64,000 nt of DNA from Phyllobacterium sp. 628 (GCF_014189505.1 NZ_CP050301.1:3293501-3357500); one strand, 5' to 3'; shown: positions 1-8,619, counted from the stretch's first letter. The notes: generated from the letters alone by a model not told the origin. Program-made: numbers and translations.

Positions 1-405
1 TCCACCCTGAACCAGATATTGACCAAGCCTAACCTCCCCTTCAGCCAGGATTTCGACATGACGGGAAACTGGCAATGCCGAACCATCAAACTTGGAGGCA
101 TGGCCCCTGCACTCGTTATCTATGGCTGGTTCAAATGCAAGGTAACGGATGACGGATCAGGCTGGGCACTTGAGAAGGTAACGGGCTCACAGCGCACCAA
201 AGGCCGGTTCTATACCGAGAGTGATACCCGCCTGACCTATCTTGGCACTGGCTATGTCTCCGGTAAAAAACCTGCCAAATACGGTGCAGGCCCGGAAACC
301 GACGAGGCTGGCTATGCCTATCGCACCGGGAAAAATGCCTTTCGTGTTGAGTTTCCCGCACCGTATCGCGAATCCCTCATGGATATTATGGAATTGAAAC
401 GCTGA
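1..405 (+). CDS. DUF4893-like protein, 5' truncated
   Basis: The reading frame is open from the first base of the window, so the gene begins upstream and only its C-terminal ~134 residues are present. The visible part (NWQCRTIKLGG, GWFKCKVTDDG, VTGSQRTKGRFY, then PAKYGAGPETDEAGYAYR and an acidic ESLMDIMEL end) resembles the conserved C-terminal half of DUF4893 proteins, which are small exported proteins of unknown function in alphaproteobacteria. Two cysteines are visible. An in-frame TTG at 19 is not a believable start because the similarity extends to the window edge. The call rests on remembered motifs; no biochemical role can be given. Confidence 0.65.
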   Translation, partial: STLNQILTKPNLPFSQDFDMTGNWQCRTIKLGGMAPALVIYGWFKCKVTDDGSGWALEKVTGSQRTKGRFYTESDTRLTYLGTGYVSGKKPAKYGAGPETDEAGYAYRTGKNAFRVEFPAPYRESLMDIMELKR

Positions 406-473
406 CGGCCGCTCGTCATTGCAATGTCACCTTTCGCCCTCCATATGGGCAAAGTTGAACAAAGACGAGATTC

Positions 474-1145
474 ATGGCTGCAATAGACGTAGAAGATCAG
501 AAGAAATCGGATGAGGCGGCAGCGCATTCAAAAATGGAAAATGACTCGCGGCCATTGTCACAGGTTTTCGAAGATTTGGCGCGCACAACCACCGCGCCGG
601 TATCTTTCAGCGAACTTGAAGATGCCTTCAACGACCGCAGCTTTGCAGCCCTTCTGACATTCTTCGCCATTCTCAATCTGCTGCCGCTTCCTCCGGGAAC
701 CGGTATTGTAACAGGTATTCCACTCGTTCTCGTTTCCGTTCAAATGGTCATGGGGCGTGAGTCCGTCTGGCTCCCGGCATTTATGCGGACAAAATCCATT
801 GCGCCAGAGCGCTTCCGTCAAGTTTCTAACAAGGTGGTGCCGTGGCTCCAGTGGTTGGAGCGATTTATTCGCCCGCGCAACTGGCCATTCTCGCAGCGTC
901 AGGGCGACCGCTGGCTTGGCGCATTCACGACGGTTTTGGGCATGTCCGTCGTTATACCCATGCCGCTTTCCAATTGGCTTCCGGCGCTTGCCACCGCCAT
1001 CATCGGCATCGCCCTGTGCGAACGGGATGGCCGACTGATGCTGGGCGGTCTTATACTGGGCGTTGTCTCGATCAGCATTGTCTTCGGCTTTGCCTTCATT
1101 GCCGCCAATGTGTTTGCCTACCTCCTCACCTTCTGGCCGTTCTGA
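474..1145 (+). CDS. ExoD-family membrane protein
   Basis: A 223-residue protein that resembles the exopolysaccharide synthesis ExoD family: a soluble N-terminal ~40 residues, a LSQVFEDLA segment, then FSELEDAFNDRSFAALLTFF and the proline-rich NLLPLPPGTGIVTGIPL stretch, followed by about four hydrophobic segments in the C-terminal half (VVIPMPLSNWLPALATAIIG; LGGLILGVVSISIVFGFAF). ExoD was named from Sinorhizobium mutants with altered exopolysaccharide and alkali sensitivity; the molecular function is unknown. It probably resides in the inner membrane. It stands alone, with 123 bp before the next gene, so no operon partner is evident. Confidence 0.8.
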   Translation: MAAIDVEDQKKSDEAAAHSKMENDSRPLSQVFEDLARTTTAPVSFSELEDAFNDRSFAALLTFFAILNLLPLPPGTGIVTGIPLVLVSVQMVMGRESVWLPAFMRTKSIAPERFRQVSNKVVPWLQWLERFIRPRNWPFSQRQGDRWLGAFTTVLGMSVVIPMPLSNWLPALATAIIGIALCERDGRLMLGGLILGVVSISIVFGFAFIAANVFAYLLTFWPF

Positions 1146-1268
1146 ACTAAAATTACTGTCGCAAAAGCAACAATGCCGGGCGTCGCATTTGAGTGGGCGC
1201 ACGTCGTGAGATAGCAAGCTTACCCCCTGATTTTCCGGCAAAACGGTCCTTGTTGGAGGATTAAGCGC

Positions 1269-1571
1269 ATGGCCGATCTTATTGTCGTTTATTGGCGGGA
1301 CATTCCTGCACAAGTGACCGTCAAAAAAGGCCGTCAAGCCGCCAAGCGCGAACTTCCTCTCCGATTTACTGAGGCCATCGACATGTGTGCGATGCGCATA
1401 GGCGCCCGGGATTCCGACGCCTATCTGGCAGAATGGCGCCGGGGAACTCCGGTGCCGGTGAGTGATGATCTGGACGCAGAGGCTGATGCAGCCCTCGCCC
1501 GTATTGACAGCGAATATCATCGGGAACGCCTCGTGGCGCTAGTAAAGGCAGGCGGACATGACAATCCATGA
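1269..1571 (+). CDS. Virulence-factor-domain small protein of the C1 operon
   Basis: A 100-residue protein (MADLIVVYWRDIPAQVTVKKG...RFTEAIDMCAMRIG...YLAEWRR) matching the small family labelled 'virulence factor' in Pfam. Nothing in the sequence suggests catalysis, and the family name is misleading. Its stop overlaps the start of the MetF-like gene by 14 bp, so the two are almost certainly translated together. In other Rhizobiales, as I remember it, this small gene travels with folate/corrinoid methyl-transfer genes, which suggests an accessory role in that pathway; this is an inference. A GGAGG-like site lies just upstream of the ATG (TTGGAGGATTAAGCGC). Confidence 0.75.
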   Translation: MADLIVVYWRDIPAQVTVKKGRQAAKRELPLRFTEAIDMCAMRIGARDSDAYLAEWRRGTPVPVSDDLDAEADAALARIDSEYHRERLVALVKAGGHDNP

Positions 1572-2454
1572 ACTGAAAGCAAAGCCAATGACAAAGATCG
1601 CAGCATCCATTGAAGTGGCGGCACGCCAGGCTATCGAATCGCAGGACTTGCCTGGTCTGTTCCCGGAAGGGACACGGGTCTACATCACGGATATGGGAAC
1701 CGATGGCGTCGATACATTGACCGCTGCTGCCAAGCGCATTCATGATCTCGGCTACAAGCCCGTCCCCCACATCGCATCCCGCCGCCTTGGAACACGGGCC
1801 GCTCTGGAAACCCGCATCCGCCGCGCCGCTGAAGAAGCAGGCGTGACCGACGTACTCGTCATCGGTGGCGGTCTCGAACGTCAGGCTGGAGATTTCTCCT
1901 CGACGATGGAAGTACTGGAAACAGGCTTCTTCGACAAATATGGCATCACCGAAATGGGCGTTGCCGGTCATCCTGAAGGCAGCCCTGAGTTTTCCGAAGC
2001 CGTAGCGCTCGAAGCTTTGCGCCTAAAGAAGAATTTTGGCGAGCGCACGGGTGCCCGGCTGCGCGTCGTCACCCAGTTCGGCTTCGACGCCGATCGTTTC
2101 ATCCGGTATTCAGAATCGCTGCGCGAACATGGCGTTGATCTGCCGGTGCATCTGGGGGTTGCCGGCCCTGCCAAGATCACCACATTGATCAAATACGCGG
2201 CAATGTGCGGTGTCGGCAATTCGATCAGCTTCCTGAAGAAGAATGCGCTGTCGCTGACGGCTCTTGCGACAAGCCATTCGCCGGAAGGCGTGGTTGGCCC
2301 GATCGAACAGCATGTGGTCAACAATCCAGCTTCGGCTATCAAGCAAATCCACATCTTCCCGTTTGGCGGCCTGAAAAAATCGTCTGAGTGGCTGGTTGAT
2401 CGCGGCTCCTGGAATGTCGCGTCTGCCCCCTTTGCATCCGCCGTCAACAATTGA
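1558..2454 (+). CDS. Methylenetetrahydrofolate reductase-like protein (MetF family)
   Basis: A 298-residue TIM-barrel protein of the MetF family. Recognisable parts include GTRVYITDMG, KPVPHIASRR, a DVLVIGGG(L) segment, VAGHPEGSPEFSE and RVVTQFGFDADRF, which are the flavin/folate-site regions of methylenetetrahydrofolate reductases (5,10-CH2-THF to 5-CH3-THF, or the reverse). It is divergent from biosynthetic MetF and sits between the virulence-factor-domain gene and a methyl-THF:corrinoid methyltransferase. A catabolic direction, oxidising methyl-THF produced by demethylation of a methylated amine, is therefore plausible but inferred. The ATG at 1558 overlaps the upstream gene; a second in-frame ATG lies at 1588. 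Confidence 0.8.
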   Translation: MTIHELKAKPMTKIAASIEVAARQAIESQDLPGLFPEGTRVYITDMGTDGVDTLTAAAKRIHDLGYKPVPHIASRRLGTRAALETRIRRAAEEAGVTDVLVIGGGLERQAGDFSSTMEVLETGFFDKYGITEMGVAGHPEGSPEFSEAVALEALRLKKNFGERTGARLRVVTQFGFDADRFIRYSESLREHGVDLPVHLGVAGPAKITTLIKYAAMCGVGNSISFLKKNALSLTALATSHSPEGVVGPIEQHVVNNPASAIKQIHIFPFGGLKKSSEWLVDRGSWNVASAPFASAVNN

Positions 2455-2465
2455 GGATTTCCTGA

Positions 2466-3422
2466 ATGACCCGTACGATTGTTGCCTCGGCAACCAGAGA
2501 AATCATCATCGGATTTGACCAGCCGTTCTGCGTGATTGGAGAACGTATCAATCCGACCGGCCGCAAAAAGCTTGCTGCCGAGATGGCTGCCGGCATTTTT
2601 GATACGGTCATCAAGGATGCGCTGGAACAGGTTGCCGCGGGTGCAACCATGCTCGACGTCAATGCAGGTGTTACCTCAGTCGATCCGAACGCCACGGAAC
2701 CGGGGCTTCTTGTCCAGACACTCGAGATCGTGCAAAATCTTGTCGATATTCCGCTGTCCATCGACAGCTCCGTTACTGCGGCAATTGAGGCGGCGCTGAA
2801 AGTTGCCAAGGGCCGTCCGCTGGTCAATTCCGTGACGGGCGAAGAGGAAAAGCTTGAAGCTATTCTACCTCTGATCAAAAAGTATAATGTGCCGGTCGTT
2901 GCTATCTCCAACGATGAAACCGGTATTTCCATGGACCCTGACGTCCGGTTCGCCGTTGCCAAAAAGATCGTGCAGCGCGCCGCCGATTTCGGCATTCCAG
3001 CCCATGATATTGTGGTCGATCCCCTGGTTATGCCGATTGGCGCCTTGGGCGATGCGGGCCGTCAGGTTTTCGCACTGCTGCGCCGTCTGCGCGAAGAACT
3101 GAAGGTCAACACCACCTGTGGCCTGTCCAATATTTCCTTCGGCCTGCCGCATCGTCACGGTATCAATGCCGGGTTCATTCCGATGGTTATTGGCGCGGGT
3201 ATGACCTCGGCCATCATGAATCCGTGCCGTCCGCAGGAAATGGAAGCGGTTCATGCCGCCAACGTCCTCAACGGCACCGATGCCAACTGCACTTACTGGA
3301 TCAAGAAGTATCGTGACCATCAGCCGGCTGCAGCCGGGGCTGCACCCGTTTCGGTACCTGCGGATGCCGGTGGCGGCAGGCGGCGTGGCGGTCGTGAAGC
3401 CCGGCGCGGCGTTGCCGGTTGA
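2466..3422 (+). CDS. Methyltetrahydrofolate:corrinoid methyltransferase (pterin-binding)
   Basis: A 318-residue pterin-binding TIM-barrel protein. The motifs VIGERINPTG near residues 23-32, MLDVNAGV near 62-69, SIDSS near 98, and NSVTGEE near 121 are the folate-binding signature shared by AcsE/MeTr and the MetH folate domain. It should move a methyl group between a corrinoid protein and tetrahydrofolate in the cytoplasm. It follows the MetF-like gene by 11 bp. An unusual feature is the C-terminal ~35-residue tail, rich in Ala, Pro, Gly and then Arg (GGGRRRGGREARRG), absent from the catalytic fold; the ASKHA protein downstream carries a similar Arg-rich tail. No corrinoid protein or substrate methyltransferase lies next to it. 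Confidence 0.85.
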   Translation: MTRTIVASATREIIIGFDQPFCVIGERINPTGRKKLAAEMAAGIFDTVIKDALEQVAAGATMLDVNAGVTSVDPNATEPGLLVQTLEIVQNLVDIPLSIDSSVTAAIEAALKVAKGRPLVNSVTGEEEKLEAILPLIKKYNVPVVAISNDETGISMDPDVRFAVAKKIVQRAADFGIPAHDIVVDPLVMPIGALGDAGRQVFALLRRLREELKVNTTCGLSNISFGLPHRHGINAGFIPMVIGAGMTSAIMNPCRPQEMEAVHAANVLNGTDANCTYWIKKYRDHQPAAAGAAPVSVPADAGGGRRRGGREARRGVAG

Positions 3423-3462
3423 TTGATTTGTAATGCCACGCTATTGGCGGCATCAGCTGTGG

Positions 3463-3585
3463 TGCGTGGTTCGACAAGCTCACCATGAGGGAGATGGAGG
3501 ATTGCATTGAGCCATATTCTGCAATCTCCACGGATTAGCTTTGCAGCTACAATCTTCCTCATGGTGAGCCTGTCGAACCACGCAT
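3463..3585. repeat. Intergenic palindrome, family A, copy 1
   Basis: Two ~29-bp arms in inverted orientation (3463-3491 and 3556-3585), each containing TGGTTCGACA-G/A-GCTCACCATGAGG or its complement, flank a ~65-bp centre. The same arm occurs at 10217, 10324, 25258, 37284 and, split by an IS element, 37374/38541. The element fills the gap between the methyltransferase and the ASKHA gene. It could fold into a long hairpin in RNA or DNA. No coding capacity is evident. Confidence 0.85.
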
Positions 3586-3630
3586 AATGGCGTTGCAAGC
3601 AAATGGCATGCGGGACTTGGAGCATAGATC

Positions 3631-5715
3631 TTGGACGCACCAGTGAAAGACACTGACATATCGGCAAAGGACGCGCTCGTTCTGTTCATGCCTTCGGGCA
3701 AGCGCGGACATTTTCCGGTTGGCACAACTGTCCTCGACGCGGCTCGAACCCTCGGTGTCTATGTGGAAAGTGTCTGCGGCGGGCGTGGCATTTGCGGCCG
3801 TTGTCAGATCGACGTGCAGGAGGGCCGGTTTGCCAAACACGGCATAACATCATCCAACGATCACATTTCAGAATTTGGCCCGAAAGAACAGCGTTACGCT
3901 GAAAAGCGCGACCTGAAGGATGGGCGCCGCCTCTCCTGTTCCGCAACCATTCTGGGAGATCTCGTCGTCGATGTACCACAGGATGTTCAGGTTAATGCAC
4001 AGGTCGTGCGCAAGGATGCCGATACGCGCATCATCGAACGCAACCCCGCCGTTCACATGTGCTATGTCGAAGTCGAAGAACCCGATATGCACAAGCCGCT
4101 TGGCGATCTTGATCGCCTGAAAGCCGCACTGGAGAAAGAATGGGGCATCCGCAATCTGGATGTGGACACCTATCTTCTCCCTGAAGTGCAGAAAATCCTG
4201 CGCAAGGGCGAATGGACCGTAACCGCCGCTATCCATCACGATGAAGAAACATCGCGGCCGACGATGATCGGCCTTTGGCCGGGCCTTAAGAACGAGGCCT
4301 ATGGCATTGCCTGCGATATTGGCTCGACAACCATCGCCATGCATCTTTCCTCGTTGCTGTCTGTGCGCACCATTGCCTCGGCAGGCACATCCAACCCGCA
4401 GATCCGCTTCGGCGAAGATCTGATGAGCCGCGTATCCTATGTCATGATGAATCCGGATGGCCGGGAAGGCATGACCAAGGCAGTGCGTGAAGCCATCAAT
4501 GATCTTATCGGCAAGGTCTGCGCCGAAGGCAATGTCGCCCGCGAAGATATTCTCGATGCCGTTTTTGTCGGCAACCCGATCATGCATCATCTCTTTCTCG
4601 GTATCGATCCGACCGAGCTCGGTGGCGCGCCCTTTGCATTGGCCGTTTCCGGCGCGGTTCATCTGAAAGCCAGCGAGATTGACCTGCATATGAACCCCGG
4701 TTCGCGGGTTTATATGCTGCCTTGCATTGCCGGACATGTTGGCGCTGATGCTGCAGCCGCAACGCTTGCGGAAGGTCCGCACCGGCAGGACGCGATGATG
4801 CTTCTGGTCGATGTCGGCACCAATGCCGAAATCGTGCTTGGTAACCGGCAGCGCACGGTCGCAGCGTCCTCCCCTACGGGCCCGGCATTTGAAGGCGCAG
4901 AGATTTCCGGTGGCCAGCGTGCTGCACCCGGCGCAATCGAACGTGTGCGCATTGATCCCTTAACGCTTGAGCCACGCTTCCGCGTCATCGGTACCGAGCA
5001 ATGGTCGGACGAACCGGGTTTTGACGAAGCGGTGCAGGCCAGCGGCATTACCGGTATTTGCGGCTCGGCAATCATCGAAGTCGTCGCGGAAATGTACCTC
5101 TCCGGCATCATTTCAGAAGATGGCGTGGTCGATGGCAGCCTTACTGCAAAATCCCCGCGTATCCGGCCAACTGGCCGTACCTTCTCCTATCTCCTGCATG
5201 AGGGTTCGCCGACCATCATCATCACGCAGAATGATGTTCGCGCGATCCAGCTGGCAAAGGCTGCCCTCTATGCCGGCGTCAAGCTGCTGATGGACAAGCA
5301 GGGGATCGATCATGTCGACCAGATCCGTTTTGCAGGTGCATTCGGCTCCTTTATTGATCCGAAATACGCCATGGTGCTTGGCCTTATTCCTGATTGCGAT
5401 CTCGACAAGGTCAAGGCTGTCGGCAACGCCGCTGGAACCGGCGCACGGATGGCGCTGCTCAACCGCGATTATCGCCGCGAAATCGAGGACACGGTGACAC
5501 GTATCGAGAAGATCGAGACGGCACTGGAACCCAAGTTTCAAGAGCATTTTGTCTACGCCATGGCCATGCCGAACAAGGTCGATCCTTTCCCGAAATTATC
5601 GCTGGCAGTGACCCTGCCGCCACGCAAAAATGTTGGTGAAGACGGACAGGCAGGCGATGCAACGCCGCGCAGACGTTCGCGCGAAGACCGGGCAGCCCGC
5701 AGATCACGCGAATAA
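3631..5715 (+). CDS. Ferredoxin-ASKHA corrinoid reactivation protein (RamA/RACo-like)
   Basis: A 694-residue protein with an N-terminal plant-type [2Fe-2S] domain (Cys49, Cys55 and Cys58 in CGGRGICGRC, with Cys103 as fourth ligand) followed by a large ASKHA-fold domain (IACDIGSTTIAMHL near residue 227; DVGTNAEIVLG near 391; FAGAFGSFID near 569). This is the layout of reductive activators that use ATP to return inactive Co(II) corrinoid proteins to Co(I). It matches the methyl-THF:corrinoid methyltransferase upstream, from which it is separated by palindrome A. The start is a TTG at 3631; no ATG gives the full ferredoxin domain. The C-terminus ends in an Arg-rich tail (RRRSREDRAARRSRE) not needed for either fold. 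Cytoplasmic. Confidence 0.85.
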   Translation: MDAPVKDTDISAKDALVLFMPSGKRGHFPVGTTVLDAARTLGVYVESVCGGRGICGRCQIDVQEGRFAKHGITSSNDHISEFGPKEQRYAEKRDLKDGRRLSCSATILGDLVVDVPQDVQVNAQVVRKDADTRIIERNPAVHMCYVEVEEPDMHKPLGDLDRLKAALEKEWGIRNLDVDTYLLPEVQKILRKGEWTVTAAIHHDEETSRPTMIGLWPGLKNEAYGIACDIGSTTIAMHLSSLLSVRTIASAGTSNPQIRFGEDLMSRVSYVMMNPDGREGMTKAVREAINDLIGKVCAEGNVAREDILDAVFVGNPIMHHLFLGIDPTELGGAPFALAVSGAVHLKASEIDLHMNPGSRVYMLPCIAGHVGADAAAATLAEGPHRQDAMMLLVDVGTNAEIVLGNRQRTVAASSPTGPAFEGAEISGGQRAAPGAIERVRIDPLTLEPRFRVIGTEQWSDEPGFDEAVQASGITGICGSAIIEVVAEMYLSGIISEDGVVDGSLTAKSPRIRPTGRTFSYLLHEGSPTIIITQNDVRAIQLAKAALYAGVKLLMDKQGIDHVDQIRFAGAFGSFIDPKYAMVLGLIPDCDLDKVKAVGNAAGTGARMALLNRDYRREIEDTVTRIEKIETALEPKFQEHFVYAMAMPNKVDPFPKLSLAVTLPPRKNVGEDGQAGDATPRRRSREDRAARRSRE

Positions 5716-5793
5716 ATCCATTCACTTGAGTTTGCCATGAGGGTAAATTCCGCTATCACCATTCTCCATGATTGATTCCGGAAACAGTTTCCC

Positions 5794-6708
5794 ATGATTG
5801 CCTGTTTTGACATTGGTGGTTCGGCCATCAAGGGTGCAATAGCCTATGCGCCCGAAGACATCCGGCCATTGCCCAAGGTCCCCACGCCGCTGCATGATTT
5901 TGATGCTTTCGCCGCTGTCATTGAAAAGATTGCAGCCGATGGCGGTGCTAACCCAGCATCCTTGATTTCGATCTCGATTGCCGGTGTCGTGGACGCCGAT
6001 AGCGGAAAGATCACCTGCGCCAATATCCCCTGCATCGATGGTCGGCCGCTCGTCAAAGACCTCAGCGAAAAATTGCGCCGCCCGGTGCTTGTCGCCAATG
6101 ATGCCGATTGTTTCGCCCTATCTGAGGCGGTTGTCGGCGCCGGACGCGGACACCGCGTCGTCTTTGGTGTCATTCTTGGCACCGGTGTCGGTGGCGGCCT
6201 CGTCATCAACGGCAAAATTCATGAGGGCGCCGGCGGCTTTGCCGGTGAATGGGGCCACGGCCCGATCTCGGCAACATGGGCGGGCAATCCGCCGATTGCC
6301 ATCCCACGTTACGCCTGCGGTTGCGGACAGGTAGGCTGTGTCGATGCTGTTGGCGCCGCGCGTGGCATGGAACGGCTGCACGCCCACATCCACGGTGTGG
6401 ATCTTCCCAGCACTGAGATTATCGCAGCATGGAACAATGGTGATGCGGCGGCCGAACGTACCATTGACTGCTACATCGATATCGTCAGCGGCCCTCTGGC
6501 CATGACGCTGAATGTCGTCGGTGCGTCCATTGTTCCGGTCGGTGGAGGTCTTGCCAATTCAGTACCGCTGATCGAACGGCTGGACCGGGCTGTACGCGAC
6601 CGCATTCTTTGGAAAACAAGCAAGCCGCTCGTCATACCGGCGGAGCTGAAAATCGAACCTGGCCTCATCGGTGCCGGGGTTCTCGGACTGATGGGCGAAA
6701 CGAAATGA
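5794..6708 (+). CDS. ROK-family sugar kinase
   Basis: A 304-residue protein of the ROK family. It shows the phosphate-binding loop FDIGGSAIKGA (residues 5-15), the catalytic aspartate in ANDADCF (Asp104), GTGVGGGLVING (130-140) and the ROK zinc site made by His155 and the cysteines 175, 177 and 182 of ACGCGQVGC. These enzymes phosphorylate hexoses or amino sugars such as glucose, N-acetylglucosamine or N-acetylmannosamine. No DNA-binding domain is fused, so it is a kinase rather than a repressor. It overlaps cutC by 4 bp (ATGA) and sits 78 bp after the ASKHA gene. The substrate cannot be told from sequence. Confidence 0.85.
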   Translation: MIACFDIGGSAIKGAIAYAPEDIRPLPKVPTPLHDFDAFAAVIEKIAADGGANPASLISISIAGVVDADSGKITCANIPCIDGRPLVKDLSEKLRRPVLVANDADCFALSEAVVGAGRGHRVVFGVILGTGVGGGLVINGKIHEGAGGFAGEWGHGPISATWAGNPPIAIPRYACGCGQVGCVDAVGAARGMERLHAHIHGVDLPSTEIIAAWNNGDAAAERTIDCYIDIVSGPLAMTLNVVGASIVPVGGGLANSVPLIERLDRAVRDRILWKTSKPLVIPAELKIEPGLIGAGVLGLMGETK

Positions 6709-7430
6709 GCGGTATTCTTCTGGAAGTCTGCGTTGATGATTCTAATGGCCTTGCTGCTGCCATTGCCGGAGGCGCGGACCGTGTCGAGCTTTGTTCCGCA
6801 CTGGAACTGGGCGGCCTCACGCCAACACCGGGCCTCATCGGTCAGGCAATTGTTTCCCCCATTCCCATCTACGCCATGATCCGCCCCCGCCCCGGCAATT
6901 TTGTCTTCGCTGAAGCAGATATCGATGCAATGCTGCGAGAGATCGATATGATACGCAGCGCTGGTCTCGCAGGCGTCGTCTTCGGTGCCAATCACGTTGA
7001 CGGTCGCCTCGATCATACAACGCTTGAGCGTCTGATGCGCAACTGCGAAGGGCTGGGCGTTACGCTGCACCGGGCATTTGATCTCGTGCCTGACCTGCAA
7101 GAAGCGATTGAAACAGCAATAGAGCTTGGTTTTGAGCGCATCCTCACCTCGGGGCGCACGCCAACGTCAGCACAGGGCTTGGACAATCTGGAAAAGACGT
7201 TCGCGCTTGCAGCGGGCAGGATCAAGATCATGCCGGGGTCTGGCGTCAACATCGGCAATGCCGATGCTCTGCTGCAGCGTATCCCGTTCAGGGAAATTCA
7301 TTCATCATGCGCCGTGGTTGCCGAGCCTGTCAGCGAAGCAGCGCAGCGGCTTGGTTTCGAAACCACCACGCAAAAACGCACCAGCGTTGAATTGGTAAGA
7401 GCATTGAAGGCTTTTTGCCTGACGCGTTGA
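6705..7430 (+). CDS. cutC: CutC family protein
   Basis: A 241-residue TIM-barrel protein: LLEVCVDDSNGLAAAIAGGADRVELCSALELGGLTP at the N-terminus, MIRPRPGNFVF, then GVVFGANHVDGRLD and LTSGRTPTSA. These are the hallmark segments of CutC. The family was linked to copper homeostasis in E. coli, but the role is poorly supported and an enzymatic function is possible. The ATG at 6705 lies inside the stop of the ROK gene, so the two are translationally coupled. An upstream in-frame start at 6609 would overlap the ROK gene deeply and is rejected. Confidence 0.85.
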   Translation: MSGILLEVCVDDSNGLAAAIAGGADRVELCSALELGGLTPTPGLIGQAIVSPIPIYAMIRPRPGNFVFAEADIDAMLREIDMIRSAGLAGVVFGANHVDGRLDHTTLERLMRNCEGLGVTLHRAFDLVPDLQEAIETAIELGFERILTSGRTPTSAQGLDNLEKTFALAAGRIKIMPGSGVNIGNADALLQRIPFREIHSSCAVVAEPVSEAAQRLGFETTTQKRTSVELVRALKAFCLTR

Positions 7431-7444
7431 GGGTGGGACTTGAA

Positions 7445-7605
7445 CACCCCCCTCTGTCCTGTCGGACATCTCCCGCACAAGGGGGGAGATCAGCTCTCAT
7501 GACCATCTTGCCAAATTCTGAAACATTGAAAACTGAGCGATATAACCGATGTCGATGCGATCTCCCCCCTTGTGGGGGAGATGTCCGACAGGACAGAGGG
7601 GGTGA
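7445..7605. repeat. Intergenic inverted repeat, family B
   Basis: Two ~45-bp arms in inverted orientation: CCCCCTCTGTCCTGTCGGAC continuing through CATCTCCCGCACAAGGGGGG (about 7447-7492) and its near-complement (about 7558-7603, ending GTCCGACAGGACAGAGGGGG). The centre is ~65 bp. It fills the space between convergent cutC and the LysR gene. Rhizobial genomes carry many such mirror-image elements. The shorter CTCCCCC...GGGGGAG part recurs at 25340-25515. It could act as a bidirectional terminator as a hairpin. Confidence 0.8.
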
Positions 7606-7663
7606 AAACCCACTCGCAGTTAAACATGACCGAACCACGTACCATAAGTCTTGCAATCAAAGC

Positions 7664-8566
7664 CTAAAGCTTACCGGTCCGCTCATAGCCCTCGAAATAA
7701 ACCCGAAGGTGCTGGGCGACAGCTTTAACGTGCGCACCGGCATTTTTGGCCACCAGCATGCCGAGTTTAGACTCCCCGAGTGGCGGCAAACCGTGCTCGG
7801 CACCCAGCTCGACCATGTTGTCTTCGAGCAGGAACTTTGAGAACGGCGCGACTGCCAAATCAGCCACGATGGCAGCGCGCTGCCCCATCGTGTGGGCACT
7901 CATATAGGCGACGCGATAATCCCTGCCTGCACTTTCCAACGCATTGATGGCATTGGCGCGCCAGATGCAACCCTCTTCCCACATGGAAAGCGGTAGCGGG
8001 TTGCGCTCATGCGCCGTCCCACATTTCGCCCCCGCCCAAATGATATCCTCGGTCATGAGAACTTCGACTTCATCGAGCTTTGCCAGGGTTTCGTTGACAT
8101 TCACCAGGGTCACATCGAGGCGCTGCTCATCCAGCCGCTTACGCAGGCTGTTGCTCTGGTCAATGACCACATCCACGGTCACATCAGGGTGCGACTCGGC
8201 AAAGCGCTTTAAGACGAAAGGCAGAACCTTCTCGCCGATATCGTCAGGCGCACCGAGCCGCACGACACCGGACACCGTCGGAGCAATAAATTTTGCTACT
8301 GTTTCGCGATTCAGCGCCAGCATGCGGCGGGCATAGCCAAGCAGCAGCTCTCCGCTCGGTGTCAGCTTTACTGAACGCGCATCGCGCTCCAGCAGAACAT
8401 GACCCAAAGTCTCTTCCAGCTTTTTGATCTGCATTGAAACCGCAGAGGGCGTCCGGAACACGGCATTGGCCGCGCTCGAAAAACTACCCGTCTCAGCAAT
8501 CATGGAAAATGTACGCAACACATCGAGATCAAGGATCGGAATGGGATGTTGCATCGGTGCTGACAT
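7664..8566 (-). CDS. LysR-family transcriptional regulator
   Basis: A 300-residue LysR-type regulator. The winged helix-turn-helix lies at about residues 12-70 (LDLDVLRTFSMIAETGSFSSAANAVFRTPSAVSMQIKKLEETLG, quoted only in part in this family's signature SFSSAANAV and SAVSMQIKKLE), followed by the LTPSGELLLGYARRML linker and a two-lobed effector domain (VRLGAPDDIGEKVLPFVL). The chosen ATG at 8566 has an AAGGAG site 7-12 bp upstream; a longer form starting at 8644 would use the promoter region as coding sequence. It is divergent from a DUF1127 gene, which it may control. The inducer is unknown. Confidence 0.9.
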   Translation of the reverse strand: MSAPMQHPIPILDLDVLRTFSMIAETGSFSSAANAVFRTPSAVSMQIKKLEETLGHVLLERDARSVKLTPSGELLLGYARRMLALNRETVAKFIAPTVSGVVRLGAPDDIGEKVLPFVLKRFAESHPDVTVDVVIDQSNSLRKRLDEQRLDVTLVNVNETLAKLDEVEVLMTEDIIWAGAKCGTAHERNPLPLSMWEEGCIWRANAINALESAGRDYRVAYMSAHTMGQRAAIVADLAVAPFSKFLLEDNMVELGAEHGLPPLGESKLGMLVAKNAGAHVKAVAQHLRVYFEGYERTGKL

Positions 8567-8619
8567 TGCTGCGTCTCCTTCATCAATTTTTTCTGAAACA
8601 TACTGTTCCGTAATTTCGT

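Noticed and set aside
558-1520. 320-codon minus-strand ORF across the ExoD-like gene
   Set aside because: Covers two good plus-strand genes and an intergenic gap; composition is not protein-like.
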